Source of the DNA: Marinifilum sp. N1E240
Lineage (GTDB): Bacteria; Bacteroidota; Bacteroidia; Bacteroidales; Marinifilaceae
DNA length: 46,000 nucleotides
Assembly: GCF_009295825.1 (NCBI RefSeq)
Contig: NZ_WHKF01000016.1
Coordinates: 1-46,000 of the forward strand
Direction of reading: 5' to 3'
Numbering within the stretch: position 1 is the stretch's first letter; each line of letters opens with the position of its first letter. Positions 26,231-35,394 of this stretch are shown piece by piece. The notes beneath the pieces are model-generated. The model saw nothing but the letters and a program-made list of their open reading frames with translations. It did no database searches and was not told where the DNA came from. The position numbers and the translations under genes were made by a program.

Positions 26231-26776
26231 TCACATAATATATCCCCAAGCATAAATCTCTTTCCATTTATTATTAATTCTTTTATAAATGGAAATCCAC
26301 TCGTCACCGCAATCTTCTCCACAATCATAATATCTCTTTATAATAACAATATTCATCGATTTTGAAAATAAGGGCATACTTATTCTGAAACACTCCTCAT
26401 TCATTTCAAAATCTCTAAAATCAAATGTATTGTACTTAATAACCCAAAGAAACTCTTTTCTGGATTGCTCTTGTCGAATGATATACAATTTATCCTGTGG
26501 ACTAAATATAGAATCCACATTAACTCCTTCAACTTCAAAAAGAGAATTCCAGTCGGTGAATTGACTTGAAAGTTTTTTAGGATTCATCAACTCAACTGGC
26601 TGTTTAATAAACGATAATGAATCATTAGTTCCAGTGTTAAATTCATGAGCAATTTTATCTAAATATGCATTTAAAAATTCAATAACAATTGAATCCGAAA
26701 TGACATCATTATAAGATTGAGCTCGGGCTGAAACTCCTAATATAATTAGGATTGTAATGATTAGAAAATGTTTCAT
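26231..26776 (-). CDS. Exported protein of unknown function
   Basis: 181 residues. A signal peptide (KHFLIITILIILGVSARAQ) is followed by a mixed alpha/beta mature part with no family I recognise. One cysteine occurs mid-protein (EECFR) and a pair at CGEDCGDEW near residue 155 could form a disulfide in the periplasm. It lies 44 bases after the RDD-protein gene on the same strand and may be the last gene of the hydrolase-RDD unit. Its role is unknown. Confidence 0.6.
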   Translation of the reverse strand: MKHFLIITILIILGVSARAQSYNDVISDSIVIEFLNAYLDKIAHEFNTGTNDSLSFIKQPVELMNPKKLSSQFTDWNSLFEVEGVNVDSIFSPQDKLYIIRQEQSRKEFLWVIKYNTFDFRDFEMNEECFRISMPLFSKSMNIVIIKRYYDCGEDCGDEWISIYKRINNKWKEIYAWGYIM

Positions 26777-26820
26777 TTTGTAAATTTCGTAACAATAGAA
26801 CTATAATATTCTCACACTTA

Positions 26821-27234
26821 TTAATTTTTATTAATGACTCGTGTTTCAGATATTTTATCGTGCCAGCCAACCGAACTATCCATAAGAAAAGACAACTGTT
26901 CAAAAGGAATAAAACGACTAAATGTTCTTAAGAGAAAATCTAAAAAACCGACCTTATCATTATCAATACGAACAATTTTTGTTCTCGTAATAAGTTTCCC
27001 TATTGTTGTTTTAAAAATACCCTCAAAAATTAAATAGTACAGTAGTGCAACTGGCAAAAATGTGAATTCCAAATCCATACTTTCTCCCTCTTTCAAATTC
27101 TCAAAGAGCCCCATCTTTGTCATTACTATTATGAATAGCGGCAATAGAATCAACCATAAAATGGAAATGCAGATTGTATCAACCAGCCAATTTGTAAACC
27201 TCTTTGTTTTTGATGCAATTGAATTAGAACTCAT
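26821..27234 (-). CDS. RDD family membrane protein
   Basis: 137 residues, two main membrane segments. It shows the RDD pattern: an N-terminal SKTKRFTNWLVDTICISILW with Arg/Asp, then TTIGKLITRTKIVRID, then LLRTFSRFIPFEQLSFLMDS and GWHDKISETRVI at the end. Function of RDD proteins is mostly unknown; some act in ion exchange. Its ATG overlaps the stop of the upstream Ntn hydrolase gene by 4 bases (ATGA), so the two are translationally coupled. Confidence 0.85.
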   Translation of the reverse strand: MSSNSIASKTKRFTNWLVDTICISILWLILLPLFIIVMTKMGLFENLKEGESMDLEFTFLPVALLYYLIFEGIFKTTIGKLITRTKIVRIDNDKVGFLDFLLRTFSRFIPFEQLSFLMDSSVGWHDKISETRVINKN

Positions 27235-28430
27235 TTTTTAACTCCGTTCGTATAATAAATTGTTTTTTCTTTTATGCCTGTATTTGACCAATAATTCCAT
27301 TCTCCCTCTCTCAATCGATGTTTAAAATATCCGCTTATTTTTATCCTACCATTTTCATGATATTCACTATACTTACCATCCAAAACTTCAGGATTTAAAT
27401 TGGAGCAATGAGATTCACCTTGCAATGTATCATTCATAAAATAATCTCTCATAATGTAATCTCCAGTTACACTGTCCTGGATTGTTTTACGGTAAAATCT
27501 GGCTTTCCTACTTTTGCTTGTTACCTGCCAATTTTTATCAAAAAATAAAAGAGTAGAATTGGTGGTAAGAAAATCTTCATCACAATACTTTATATCTTTC
27601 CACTCATTTTTTTCTGTAGAAAGCAAATCTGACAAATAGTAAGAATGCTGATCTTTTTTCAGTTCTTCATACAAGTTTATTTTCACAAGCTGAGAAAAAT
27701 TGCCATTAATACAAATATGAATGTCTCCAGTGTTTAAATTACAAACTGTAGAATAAATGGTTTTTGAAAATAAGTTATTCTGATGTGTTTCTTTAAGAAC
27801 AGACATAAAGTTATTCACACTTACATCCAGATTATTACAAAGTTTACTCGCCTTATTATATCTTCCACTTCCTATATTGTACCAAGCGGGTTTCTTTTCA
27901 ACATTAGCACTTTCAATTCTAAAATTAGAACAAACTTGATAATTCTTTTCTTTCCTGCTAATTACTAATCCCTTTTTATCATGAGTTATAATTGCACTTT
28001 CACCCTCAGCATCAACCACCATTAATTGAGATATCGAAAAACCTTCCCAATGGTATTTTTCAAACACATGTATTACTTCATTAACAGTAGCACATTCTTC
28101 CAGTATTTTATACAATACATTCCCTCCAATATCCAACTTACCAGTAATATTTTCATTTGCAACATAAGGATAAGCTCTTAATCCATCCCAAAACAATCCT
28201 TTTTCGTTTATCCCGGACTGAACTGAGCCATTGTATCCAAATAATGCATGTCCATATCTACCCTGTTTGGCTGGAATAATAAAAACCTGAGAATTGCTCG
28301 GCTTAAAATCCTCGTTACTACCAACCAATGTTACTTTCTTATTTGCTTTAGTAAAAACTGTACATGCATATGAATCTTTACAGATAAAACAGCTAAGTAA
28401 AAAACACAAACCAAATAAGTATTTATTCAT
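27231..28430 (-). CDS. Exported Ntn (linear amide C-N) hydrolase with C-terminal MORN repeat
   Basis: About 399 residues from the ATG at 28430. The signal peptide ends DSYA and the next residue is Cys23, in ACTVFTKANK, so signal peptidase cleavage would itself expose the N-terminal nucleophile, as in exported choloylglycine-hydrolase-like enzymes. GSNEDF (37-42) is the family Asp motif and GYNGSVQSGINEKGLFWDGL the next conserved block. The core ends by about 280. The tail (YSEYHENGRIKISGYFKHRL, REGEWNYWSNTGIKEKTIYY) is a YwqK-type MORN repeat. The same repeat type opens the neighbouring protein at 28504-30249. Translationally coupled to the RDD gene. Confidence 0.82.
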   Translation of the reverse strand: MNKYLFGLCFLLSCFICKDSYACTVFTKANKKVTLVGSNEDFKPSNSQVFIIPAKQGRYGHALFGYNGSVQSGINEKGLFWDGLRAYPYVANENITGKLDIGGNVLYKILEECATVNEVIHVFEKYHWEGFSISQLMVVDAEGESAIITHDKKGLVISRKEKNYQVCSNFRIESANVEKKPAWYNIGSGRYNKASKLCNNLDVSVNNFMSVLKETHQNNLFSKTIYSTVCNLNTGDIHICINGNFSQLVKINLYEELKKDQHSYYLSDLLSTEKNEWKDIKYCDEDFLTTNSTLLFFDKNWQVTSKSRKARFYRKTIQDSVTGDYIMRDYFMNDTLQGESHCSNLNPEVLDGKYSEYHENGRIKISGYFKHRLREGEWNYWSNTGIKEKTIYYTNGVKK

Positions 28431-28503
28431 TTTTTGATACAATCTATTTAAACAGTGTTAATAATTTCACTATCCACTGCTATACAAAACTTAATAATCT
28501 TAA

Positions 28504-30249
28504 TTAAAGATCTTTATGTAAGAGTAGAAGAATTCCTTTATTGGTAGCTAGAAAAACATTCCCCTCACGATCAATAACAAAATCATTTATAATATTCTTA
28601 TAATTCTTTTGGTCATATCCAAACCGCACGATTCTCTTCTCTTTCATCATATATAAAGCATTAGACTTCGAATTCATCCAAATCTCATTGCCGACTCCTC
28701 CCCTAACTTTATTAATATAGTTTGATTTTATAACACTATTCGAAGGATTTATATTTTCCCATTTGTCTTCTTTGTAATATAATAATCCACCGTCATCAAC
28801 AGACCCACTAAAAGCCATCAACAATCCATTATTTTTTTCACAAAATGATCCGATCCAATTGTTACTTATAAAAGAGTTGACATCTTCTTCATAATGCTCA
28901 ATTTTATTATCACCATAAATAAACAATCCATCATAAGTTCCAACCCAAATTTTCCCGTTATAAGATTTAATGGCTTTGCAATAGTTGTACGCTTTATTAA
29001 AATAGAAGGAATTATATTTACTTTTTGAATCCAATTGAATTGTATCGTATTTTGTTTTATGAATCTTAGGATTAAATAATTTCGACCATTTTTTTGAATT
29101 CTTATTAAATATATTGATACAATTATCTGCACCTATAAGAATTGAATCATTTACTGAACTTATACTAGTTATATAATTACAAGTTAAACCTGAATTTTTG
29201 GTGTTTAATAAGCGTAGTGAATCATTTACAATATGTATCAATCCAGATTTAGAATAATCTCTTCTGTTTTTATATGGAACCCATATTTCACCATCTTTAT
29301 CTGCATGTATTTTGGCTTCAAACAAGCGATCCCAATTATCAGTACCATAGGAGTATACTGTTTTATTTTTCAAACAAAATATCCCCTTATATTCAGTAAC
29401 AAACCAAATAAAACCAAATTTATCAATTTCAATTGCTATAATTCTGTCATCCGGAAATCCTTTAAAACTCTCCTTATTAATAACATAGCTATAATTATCA
29501 AGATGTGTAAAGAAGTTATTAATTTTCGGAATTTGCTTATAACTCACCTCTGAAGATAAAGTATAGCGATTTGTTACATAAAGATGATCTGAAAAAAATA
29601 AATCATCTATAGATAAAAGAGGCTTTGTAGTTGTCTTTTTATTGAGTAGATTCTTTCCTATCAAAAAACTATCATTTGAATATTTTTCTGTTAAAACTAC
29701 TTTATCATCAACAGTAGAAACAAATATCCATTTTCCATGTTTTAAACCATTCTTAAATTTACCATTCAATCTGTATTGTTTACTTCCTATTAAAACAAGG
29801 TGATCAATTTCGCCATTACCATTCTGCAAAGTCTGAGTATTTTTCGAATTGTAAAATTCCAGTACTTTCTTTTTACCATCAGTATATTCCATTTTTATCA
29901 ACGGCTTACCTGTCGCATAATAAAATGTCCAGATTCCTTTTTTCTTGCCATTCTCAAAAAAACCTTTTATCAACACATTTTCATTGCTATTTCTTTTAAT
30001 ATATTCCCCAGAAAGCTTCGCATTTTTGTAATTTCCAGATGATATTGAAATAGAATCGTTAATGAGTAAATCTTTAAAACTACCTTCATATACCCCATTC
30101 TTAACAGTTGTCAGTCTACAATAAGTTGCTTTATTTTTTACGGTTAATTCCCAGTTAGCATTATAATATAAAGTGTCTTTTTTAGCATCGAAACTTAGTA
30201 CTGTACTGATATTTACAAAAAAAAGTAGTAACGTTATTCCTAATTTCAT
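28504..30249 (-). CDS. Exported MORN-repeat and beta-propeller protein
   Basis: 581 residues. After a signal peptide (1-19) come MORN/YwqK-type repeats at about 50-190 (GVYEGSFKDL, LIKGFFENGKKKGIWTFYYA, LNGKFKNGLKHGKWIFVSTV). From about 255 come two-component-regulator-propeller blades with the G(x)IW motif: KFGFIWFVTEYKGIFCL, DGEIWVPY, NGKIWVGTYDGLFIYG, GNEIWMNSKSNALYMM, EGNVFLATNKGILLLL. Such propellers are usually the sensor part of hybrid two-component systems; here there is no membrane or kinase part, so it is probably a secreted binding protein. Same strand, about 70 bases upstream of the MORN-tailed hydrolase. Confidence 0.8.
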   Translation of the reverse strand: MKLGITLLLFFVNISTVLSFDAKKDTLYYNANWELTVKNKATYCRLTTVKNGVYEGSFKDLLINDSISISSGNYKNAKLSGEYIKRNSNENVLIKGFFENGKKKGIWTFYYATGKPLIKMEYTDGKKKVLEFYNSKNTQTLQNGNGEIDHLVLIGSKQYRLNGKFKNGLKHGKWIFVSTVDDKVVLTEKYSNDSFLIGKNLLNKKTTTKPLLSIDDLFFSDHLYVTNRYTLSSEVSYKQIPKINNFFTHLDNYSYVINKESFKGFPDDRIIAIEIDKFGFIWFVTEYKGIFCLKNKTVYSYGTDNWDRLFEAKIHADKDGEIWVPYKNRRDYSKSGLIHIVNDSLRLLNTKNSGLTCNYITSISSVNDSILIGADNCINIFNKNSKKWSKLFNPKIHKTKYDTIQLDSKSKYNSFYFNKAYNYCKAIKSYNGKIWVGTYDGLFIYGDNKIEHYEEDVNSFISNNWIGSFCEKNNGLLMAFSGSVDDGGLLYYKEDKWENINPSNSVIKSNYINKVRGGVGNEIWMNSKSNALYMMKEKRIVRFGYDQKNYKNIINDFVIDREGNVFLATNKGILLLLHKDL

Positions 30250-30398
30250 TTAATCGTTATTTAAAACAAGTTTTAGTGTAAAATGGATATTGCCTTTTTA
30301 AATTGATTTTGATATTCATTCTACCTCCTATTTTTTCAATAAATTCTCTCGCTAAATTATAAATCCTATTATCGAAACAAAACTTCAACTATTTCTAG

Positions 30399-31025
30399 TT
30401 AAAGTTTTACATTCTTCAATCTATCAATACAGTATTTAAACATGTTTATTGCTTCTTCAATTTCTTGTTTATCCATTTCATTTATTACAAAATAAATGGA
30501 CAATGCATTCTTCGATTTTATCGTATTGAAATCGAAATAAGCAATCTTTAGTTGTTCCAACCAACTCCTAATTTTATGATCCAAAAATGAATTCAATAGT
30601 TTTGATTCATTTGTTTCAATGAAAAATTTATCATCAAATTCTTTATCATTTATCTGCAGTTCCTTCTGTCCGAAGACTTTCGATATTTTATCAAAGTAAT
30701 CTTCGCAACGAATCGAAAAATTGAATTGATTATTAGTAATTAATGGATAGCTAAATATTGGAGTCTTAACCTCGCTGGTAGATACTTTAATATTATTTCT
30801 CCCGTACGGAATGTGAACATCTAAAAATAAAAGACTATTGTACATCACATCCTGCCTCTCATAATTTGTTATCTGCTCCAAAAGTCCTTTATCTGAAAAA
30901 ACTCTCTTTCTTAGCTCAAATTTTCCAAACTTCTCACTGGCAATTTCTTCCCAATTCCTTACCTGTTTATTTACCTGATCAATCGTAAATCTACTTCCTT
31001 CTCTTTTCATTTTATAATTGTTCAT
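30399..31025 (-). CDS. Hypothetical cytoplasmic protein
   Basis: 208 residues, no signal peptide or membrane segment, charged and mixed alpha/beta. I recognise no family. The C-terminal half (SIYFVINEMDKQEIEEAINM followed by FKYCIDRLK) looks like a strand-helix end. A second in-frame ATG at 31010 begins KREGSRF and is equally possible as start. Confidence 0.55.
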   Translation of the reverse strand: MNNYKMKREGSRFTIDQVNKQVRNWEEIASEKFGKFELRKRVFSDKGLLEQITNYERQDVMYNSLLFLDVHIPYGRNNIKVSTSEVKTPIFSYPLITNNQFNFSIRCEDYFDKISKVFGQKELQINDKEFDDKFFIETNESKLLNSFLDHKIRSWLEQLKIAYFDFNTIKSKNALSIYFVINEMDKQEIEEAINMFKYCIDRLKNVKL

Positions 31026-31136
31026 TTAGATTAAGGTTTGAATCTGCATTCACTGTTTCCTTCCAAAGGATGTTACTATATTCTCTAATGTTATCATTTT
31101 ATTCATTAGAAAATCTAACTTGATCACTTTAAATAT

Positions 31137-31643
31137 TTAATGCAAAAAAAAGCGTTCCATTGCAATAATTACTACTGATATACTATTTCGGAAAGCATGA
31201 ATAAAAGATGTTATCCAGAAACTTGATTCTTTCCTATCTTGAAAAATCAGGTACGATTTCGCAAGAAAAAATCCAGATGGAACTACCAAAATTGCATACC
31301 AAATACTATAGCTGACATGCAATAAGGAAAAAATTAATATTGAGGCTATTAATCCAACATTATGCGAATTTTGTTTAAAGAATTTTTGAGCAAGATAAAT
31401 TGGGATAAGCTGTGCCATTATAGTTTCAAAAATAGGTGCTATAATAACAGTAAGAATAATTAAACCTAAAAGGCTTATTACATCAGTTTCAAATCCTCCT
31501 AAATCACTGATTTTAAATCCAAACAATTGAAATAAATAACCAATAGGAATTGAACACAAAATCATTAACAAACCAGTTATAATAATGAAATTAAATGGTT
31601 TCAAAACTAACCATCTGTGATATAATACAACTATTACATTCAT
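31137..31643 (-). CDS. CPBP family intramembrane protease-like protein
   Basis: 168 residues, four to five membrane segments. CPBP/CAAX-protease motifs are present in a divergent form: motif 1 is APIFETIMAQ with Glu73 (the usual EExxxR reduced to ETxxxQ), motif 2 FSLLH with His109, motif 3 FIHAFRN with His149 and Asn153. The E, H and H residues proposed for catalysis remain, so activity is possible. Short for the family, which is often 220 or more residues. Neighbouring DUF3667 and unknown genes give no clue to a substrate. Confidence 0.75.
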   Translation of the reverse strand: MNVIVVLYHRWLVLKPFNFIIITGLLMILCSIPIGYLFQLFGFKISDLGGFETDVISLLGLIILTVIIAPIFETIMAQLIPIYLAQKFFKQNSHNVGLIASILIFSLLHVSYSIWYAILVVPSGFFLAKSYLIFQDRKESSFWITSFIHAFRNSISVVIIAMERFFLH

Positions 31644-31694
31644 TTTAGTGTTTTTAGTAGCACACGTTATTTAGCGTCCTCAGATAATTGTAAT

Positions 31695-32408
31695 TTATTT
31701 TAGGATCCAATCGAATAGTGTTCCTGAAGATTGTGCCAATAGAGCAAAGGAAAGAAAGCCTAGCATGTAAGAAGCGAATGCTTTCCAATAGGAGAAAATT
31801 CTTTTCCCATTAAAAAATTGTCCTACAGCCCAGGTAGTATAGATCATTCCAAGAATTGATGCAGTTTGCATCACTCGTATATGCGTTACTCCTTCAAAAA
31901 TTGCAAAAACAGAATAGATCAACATTCCCATGCCTAAAACAAAACAGAGAAGTATTAAGATCTCGAAATAATTGTAATCGTATTTTCTGAAAAATATTTT
32001 AATCCAAATGGCCATAAATGCTCCAATTAATATATTGGTATATCCATAATGAGATTGTATCCAGTTGAAAATAAGATTTGTAGTCGCATCATCGCTGCTA
32101 AACTCAATATAACCACCAATTACCCCCAAATATCTACATACAATTGTATAAATCAAGGAACTCACAATTATAAATACAAATGGCTTTATAAGCCGATTTC
32201 TATTCTCAAGTACAAACTCCCGAACACAAACACCTGGTTTGGTAAGCAATTCTTTTATGGTATACAATATTCCCTTTTCAAATTGAATCACTTTACGAAT
32301 TTCAAGTAAAATATAAGTACCATCTATTCTTTTTAGATTTACACTCAGCCCGCAATTGGAACAAAAATTACCATCTACTGTATGCTTACAGTTTTTGCAT
32401 GTATTCAT
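31695..32408 (-). CDS. DUF3667 zinc-ribbon membrane protein
   Basis: 237 residues. An N-terminal four-cysteine zinc ribbon (Cys4, Cys7, Cys16, Cys19 in CKNCKHTVDGNFCSNCG) is followed by RKVIQFEKGILYTIKELLTK, PGVCVREFVLENRNRLIKPF and four to five membrane helices. This is the DUF3667 layout common in Bacteroidota; function unknown. Confidence 0.85.
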   Translation of the reverse strand: MNTCKNCKHTVDGNFCSNCGLSVNLKRIDGTYILLEIRKVIQFEKGILYTIKELLTKPGVCVREFVLENRNRLIKPFVFIIVSSLIYTIVCRYLGVIGGYIEFSSDDATTNLIFNWIQSHYGYTNILIGAFMAIWIKIFFRKYDYNYFEILILLCFVLGMGMLIYSVFAIFEGVTHIRVMQTASILGMIYTTWAVGQFFNGKRIFSYWKAFASYMLGFLSFALLAQSSGTLFDWILK

Positions 32409-32488
32409 ATTTTTTAAATTAGGTTAGGTTTCATTTTTAATTGGGGTTTTCAGCTTATGCATCAATAAACAGCAATTGCAGGTTTCAT

Positions 32489-33247
32489 TTATTCAATACA
32501 CTTCTCAAAAATTAAATGAAGATTCTTTAAATCACTTTTTTCTTTCAAGTGTTCATCTATTTCTGTCTCTCCCATGCTTTGAATTTTATAATCTGGAAGA
32601 ACTTCTCCAAAAAATAGTGATACAAATGTGTCCACAACTCTCTCCTTTAGTATATGTGAAACCTTGTACTTTTGAATGATTGATTTTTCCATACCGATGT
32701 GCACAATCTCATGTATTATTGTGTTGGCGGGATTTTCATAATTTTTAAAGTCACCTTCCTTAGTTGTAAATAATGTTACCCACCCGGCATCTTGGTTGTA
32801 ACTCCCTCCACTTCCATATAAGGTAAGAATCACTTTATAATCCTTAAACATCTTAAATTCCCAATTAAAAGATCTCTTTGATAATTCAATTTGATGAATA
32901 ATATTACTTATTAATTGTTTCTGCTCATTCACTTTTTCTAGAGCCAACTTGTAATCACTTTCATTATATACTTTTGATTCAAGCAATTGATAAATTGAAG
33001 CAAAATCATTATTACTAAAAGTTCCATTTTTTGATTTAACAATCAAAGAATCTATCAATTCATCATCAGGAAGTTTAACAGCGTATCCTTGTTTTTCAAA
33101 GAATTCAATATCTCTAATGGTTCTCCATATCGAACTTGCCTCTTGTTCTATCGAAGGAATATCAAAAGAGAATCCCTCTCTTCTTTCTTCCGATTTATAC
33201 GATGAGAATACCAGTAATGCAATTAAAATTGAGTTTATTAGTTTCAT
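32489..33247 (-). CDS. Putative exported zinc metallopeptidase (HExxH)
   Basis: 252 residues with an N-terminal hydrophobic stretch that may be a signal peptide (LINSILIALLVFSSY). TIIHEIVHIGME gives HExxH (His179, Glu180, His183) and KERVVDTF about 20 residues on offers Glu202 as third ligand, a gluzincin-like arrangement. The AGWVTLFTT and GSGGSY segments before it fit the edge strand. No known family could be named; substrate unknown. It ends over 80 bases before the DUF3667 gene and begins 9 bases after the small membrane protein gene, with which it probably shares a transcript. Confidence 0.65.
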   Translation of the reverse strand: MKLINSILIALLVFSSYKSEERREGFSFDIPSIEQEASSIWRTIRDIEFFEKQGYAVKLPDDELIDSLIVKSKNGTFSNNDFASIYQLLESKVYNESDYKLALEKVNEQKQLISNIIHQIELSKRSFNWEFKMFKDYKVILTLYGSGGSYNQDAGWVTLFTTKEGDFKNYENPANTIIHEIVHIGMEKSIIQKYKVSHILKERVVDTFVSLFFGEVLPDYKIQSMGETEIDEHLKEKSDLKNLHLIFEKCIE

Positions 33248-33256
33248 TATATTAAG

Positions 33257-33517
33257 TTATTCCTTATTCTTATCTCCTTTTTTAAACCAATTTTTAGGAT
33301 TAAAGTAGGCTTTGTATTTTACAAAGAGCTCCTTGCCAAGTAATAATCCTCCACCCCAAAACAGCACCTCTCCTATTATCAGAGATATTGTTGAGAGTGT
33401 AATTATGGTTTTGGATTCCAAATCAAGAAATGGAATTGCAGGGATAATTAGAAAAAACGGAATACAGAAAATCATCAAAAATATTCCTACTCTTATTTTC
33501 CAGTTCTTTTTTTCCAT
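33257..33517 (-). CDS. Small membrane protein, transporter-suffix-domain type
   Basis: 86 residues with two membrane helices (IRVGIFLMIFCIPFFLIIPA and LSTISLIIGEVLFWGGGLLL) and a basic tail KAYFNPKNWFKKG. This matches the short transporter suffix domain found alone or at the end of transporters. Role unknown. It lies 9 bases upstream of the putative metallopeptidase gene. Confidence 0.75.
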   Translation of the reverse strand: MEKKNWKIRVGIFLMIFCIPFFLIIPAIPFLDLESKTIITLSTISLIIGEVLFWGGGLLLGKELFVKYKAYFNPKNWFKKGDKNKE

Positions 33518-33582
33518 AATCCTTGTTCTTGATTGTTATTTAAAATGGATGAAAGTCAATTGATCATCTCTTTCAACACTTC

Positions 33583-34179
33583 TTAACTCTTAATCATCTG
33601 ATTATAATATTTGCCTTTTGAAAGACAATACTCACTTTCCCAAATTTCTCTATTTAATTTTTCTCTGTATTTACTCCAGTGATTGTGTAACTTATAAGTT
33701 GCCTCCCATGCAATTTCTTTATTCTCTGCACACAGGAGCATTTCTTGCATGTACTTATTATTAACAGCCAAAAAAAAGCGATAGGATAAGATTGGATCGA
33801 TACTCTCAATTTTAACAATTTTCCTTCTTACCAATGAATAAAAGGGTTCAAAATATGTCAAATAATTCGCCATATCGATGATATCATCCTTGGTAAAAGG
33901 ATTTTCTTTTTGACCATCGGCTTTTGATTCTTCCAACATCTTATATATTCGAACAATAAATTCATTGGTAATGAACTCCGTATTTATTCTTAAAATAAAA
34001 TCTGCCTCATTTAAATCTCCCTCGCGTTTAAACTGAAAAAACAATGCAATTACACCTCCTGCAGCTGTTAAATTTGCAAGTGTGCTTATATAAGGGCTTA
34101 CAGTTTGTTTAAAGGGTTCAGTATTCGATATCACAACAATTAGAAAAACCCCTAGAATAATAAGAACTGATTTTTTCAT
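33583..34179 (-). CDS. Membrane-anchored DUF4760-like protein
   Basis: About 198 residues from the ATG at 34179, preferred over a GTG at 34200. Two membrane segments near the N-terminus (SVLIILGVFLIVVISNTE and LANLTAAGGVIALFFQF) are followed by a helical cytoplasmic domain (FILRINTEFITNEFIVRIYK, DIIDMANYLTYFEPFYSLVR, YRFFLAVNNKYMQEMLL). The layout resembles DUF4760-type proteins, which have no known role. Weak family call. Confidence 0.55.
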   Translation of the reverse strand: MKKSVLIILGVFLIVVISNTEPFKQTVSPYISTLANLTAAGGVIALFFQFKREGDLNEADFILRINTEFITNEFIVRIYKMLEESKADGQKENPFTKDDIIDMANYLTYFEPFYSLVRRKIVKIESIDPILSYRFFLAVNNKYMQEMLLCAENKEIAWEATYKLHNHWSKYREKLNREIWESEYCLSKGKYYNQMIKS

Positions 34180-34243
34180 ATTTAATTCATTTAATTGCAC
34201 TTAATGTAAAAGTTAGATCCTTCGGATATTTCTTAATAATTCC

Positions 34244-35005
34244 TTAAAAACGCAAGGATAAACAACTCAATCCACCATCCAACTTTCTGAACTCAGAAAC
34301 ATCAATTTCTTTTACTTCATATCCTGCATTTTTAATTATTTCCTTCGCCTTAGGATATCCTTTAGGAACCAAAACTCTATCATTTACCCATATGCAATTG
34401 GCTGCATAACTTTCCTTTTCATCAATCTCAAGAATAGTAAATTTTTGAAATTCTTCTTTAGATAAGAATTCACCACAGGCTAATAAATTGTTTTGCTCCA
34501 AATAAGCCACTCCAGTTTTCAAATGCAATACCTCTTCCAGTTTCACTGTAAAGCCTCTCATACCGTATTTCTCCAAATATTCAATTACCTGCCTGGCACC
34601 TTCTTCATTTGTTCTCTCCGATAATCCGATGTAAAAATCCGATCCTACCATCATTATATCACCCGCTTCAACCGTTCCTGGCAACTCCACCTCTTCAATA
34701 TTGCTATAATGCTCTTTCAGCACTTTCTTAATTTCTACAACCTCTCCACGTCGCGACAATGCTCCGGGATTAGTGACGATTGCACACTTATGGGTTAGTA
34801 ATGCTGTATCTTCCACAAAAGTTGAATCAGGATAGTCTTCGTCTGCATTTAAAACAATTACTTCCAATCCACACTCTTGCAATGCCTTTACGTATTCAGC
34901 ATGCTGTAGCAATGCCTTTTCATAATCAGGCAAACCCAATTCTGCAGTGGTCAACCCTTTTAACATGCTTTTTCCAGGCTTTCGTACAATTGCTTTTCTG
35001 AACAT
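34244..35005 (-). CDS. Dimethylarginine dimethylaminohydrolase-like amidinotransferase
   Basis: 253 residues, the usual DDAH length. Key motifs are PDSTFVEDTAL (59-69), GTVEAGDIMMVG (110-121), EVLHLKTGVAYL with His161, and a C-terminal GGLSCLSLR with nucleophile Cys248. DDAH hydrolyses N-omega-methylated arginine to citrulline and a methylamine. Close relatives act on other guanidines, so arginine-deiminase-like or guanidino substrates cannot be excluded. Cytoplasmic. Followed after 64 bases by the DUF4760-like gene. Confidence 0.9.
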   Translation of the reverse strand: MFRKAIVRKPGKSMLKGLTTAELGLPDYEKALLQHAEYVKALQECGLEVIVLNADEDYPDSTFVEDTALLTHKCAIVTNPGALSRRGEVVEIKKVLKEHYSNIEEVELPGTVEAGDIMMVGSDFYIGLSERTNEEGARQVIEYLEKYGMRGFTVKLEEVLHLKTGVAYLEQNNLLACGEFLSKEEFQKFTILEIDEKESYAANCIWVNDRVLVPKGYPKAKEIIKNAGYEVKEIDVSEFRKLDGGLSCLSLRF

Positions 35006-35394
35006 ATCTTTTTCTTTTATTCTTAATTAAAATAAGCAATTTTAAAAAGTACAATACATACTCAATAAATCAGCAGAATGCACTTCTCAATACATCAACT
35101 AAAAATAACGATATATAAATGGTAAACAATAACAGGTAAAGATGTAAACCTATAAAAGCATGTAAAATAGAAAGGATCTACATAATAAAAGAGTAGCGTA
35201 ATTGTGAGAACCTATGGATAGATTCCCCCACTCGTGTTTTTTAACTAAGCGAATGTTAGATTAAGAATGAGCTGTATTGCTTACCTGCTCGAAGATATGA
35301 GCAGGCAATAGCAGCGGAAGTCCTAAAAAGAAGATGAATTGTTTTCAGTAAGAATTTGAAATCTTAGCTGATTTGCGAAAGGTTTAGCCTCCGT
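35006..35394. other. Intergenic region between the DDAH and serine-hydrolase genes
   Basis: No gene is visible. It contains one GC-richer hairpin, CCTGCTC (35284-35290) with GAGCAGG (35299-35305), flanked by TTGC and GCAA. Neither strand has a T run, so this is not an ordinary terminator. The rest is AT-rich without obvious repeats. Confidence 0.4.

Noticed and set aside
35284-35305. The CCTGCTC/GAGCAGG hairpin as a terminator
   Set aside because: No T run follows on either strand, and it is more than 100 bases from the nearest gene end.
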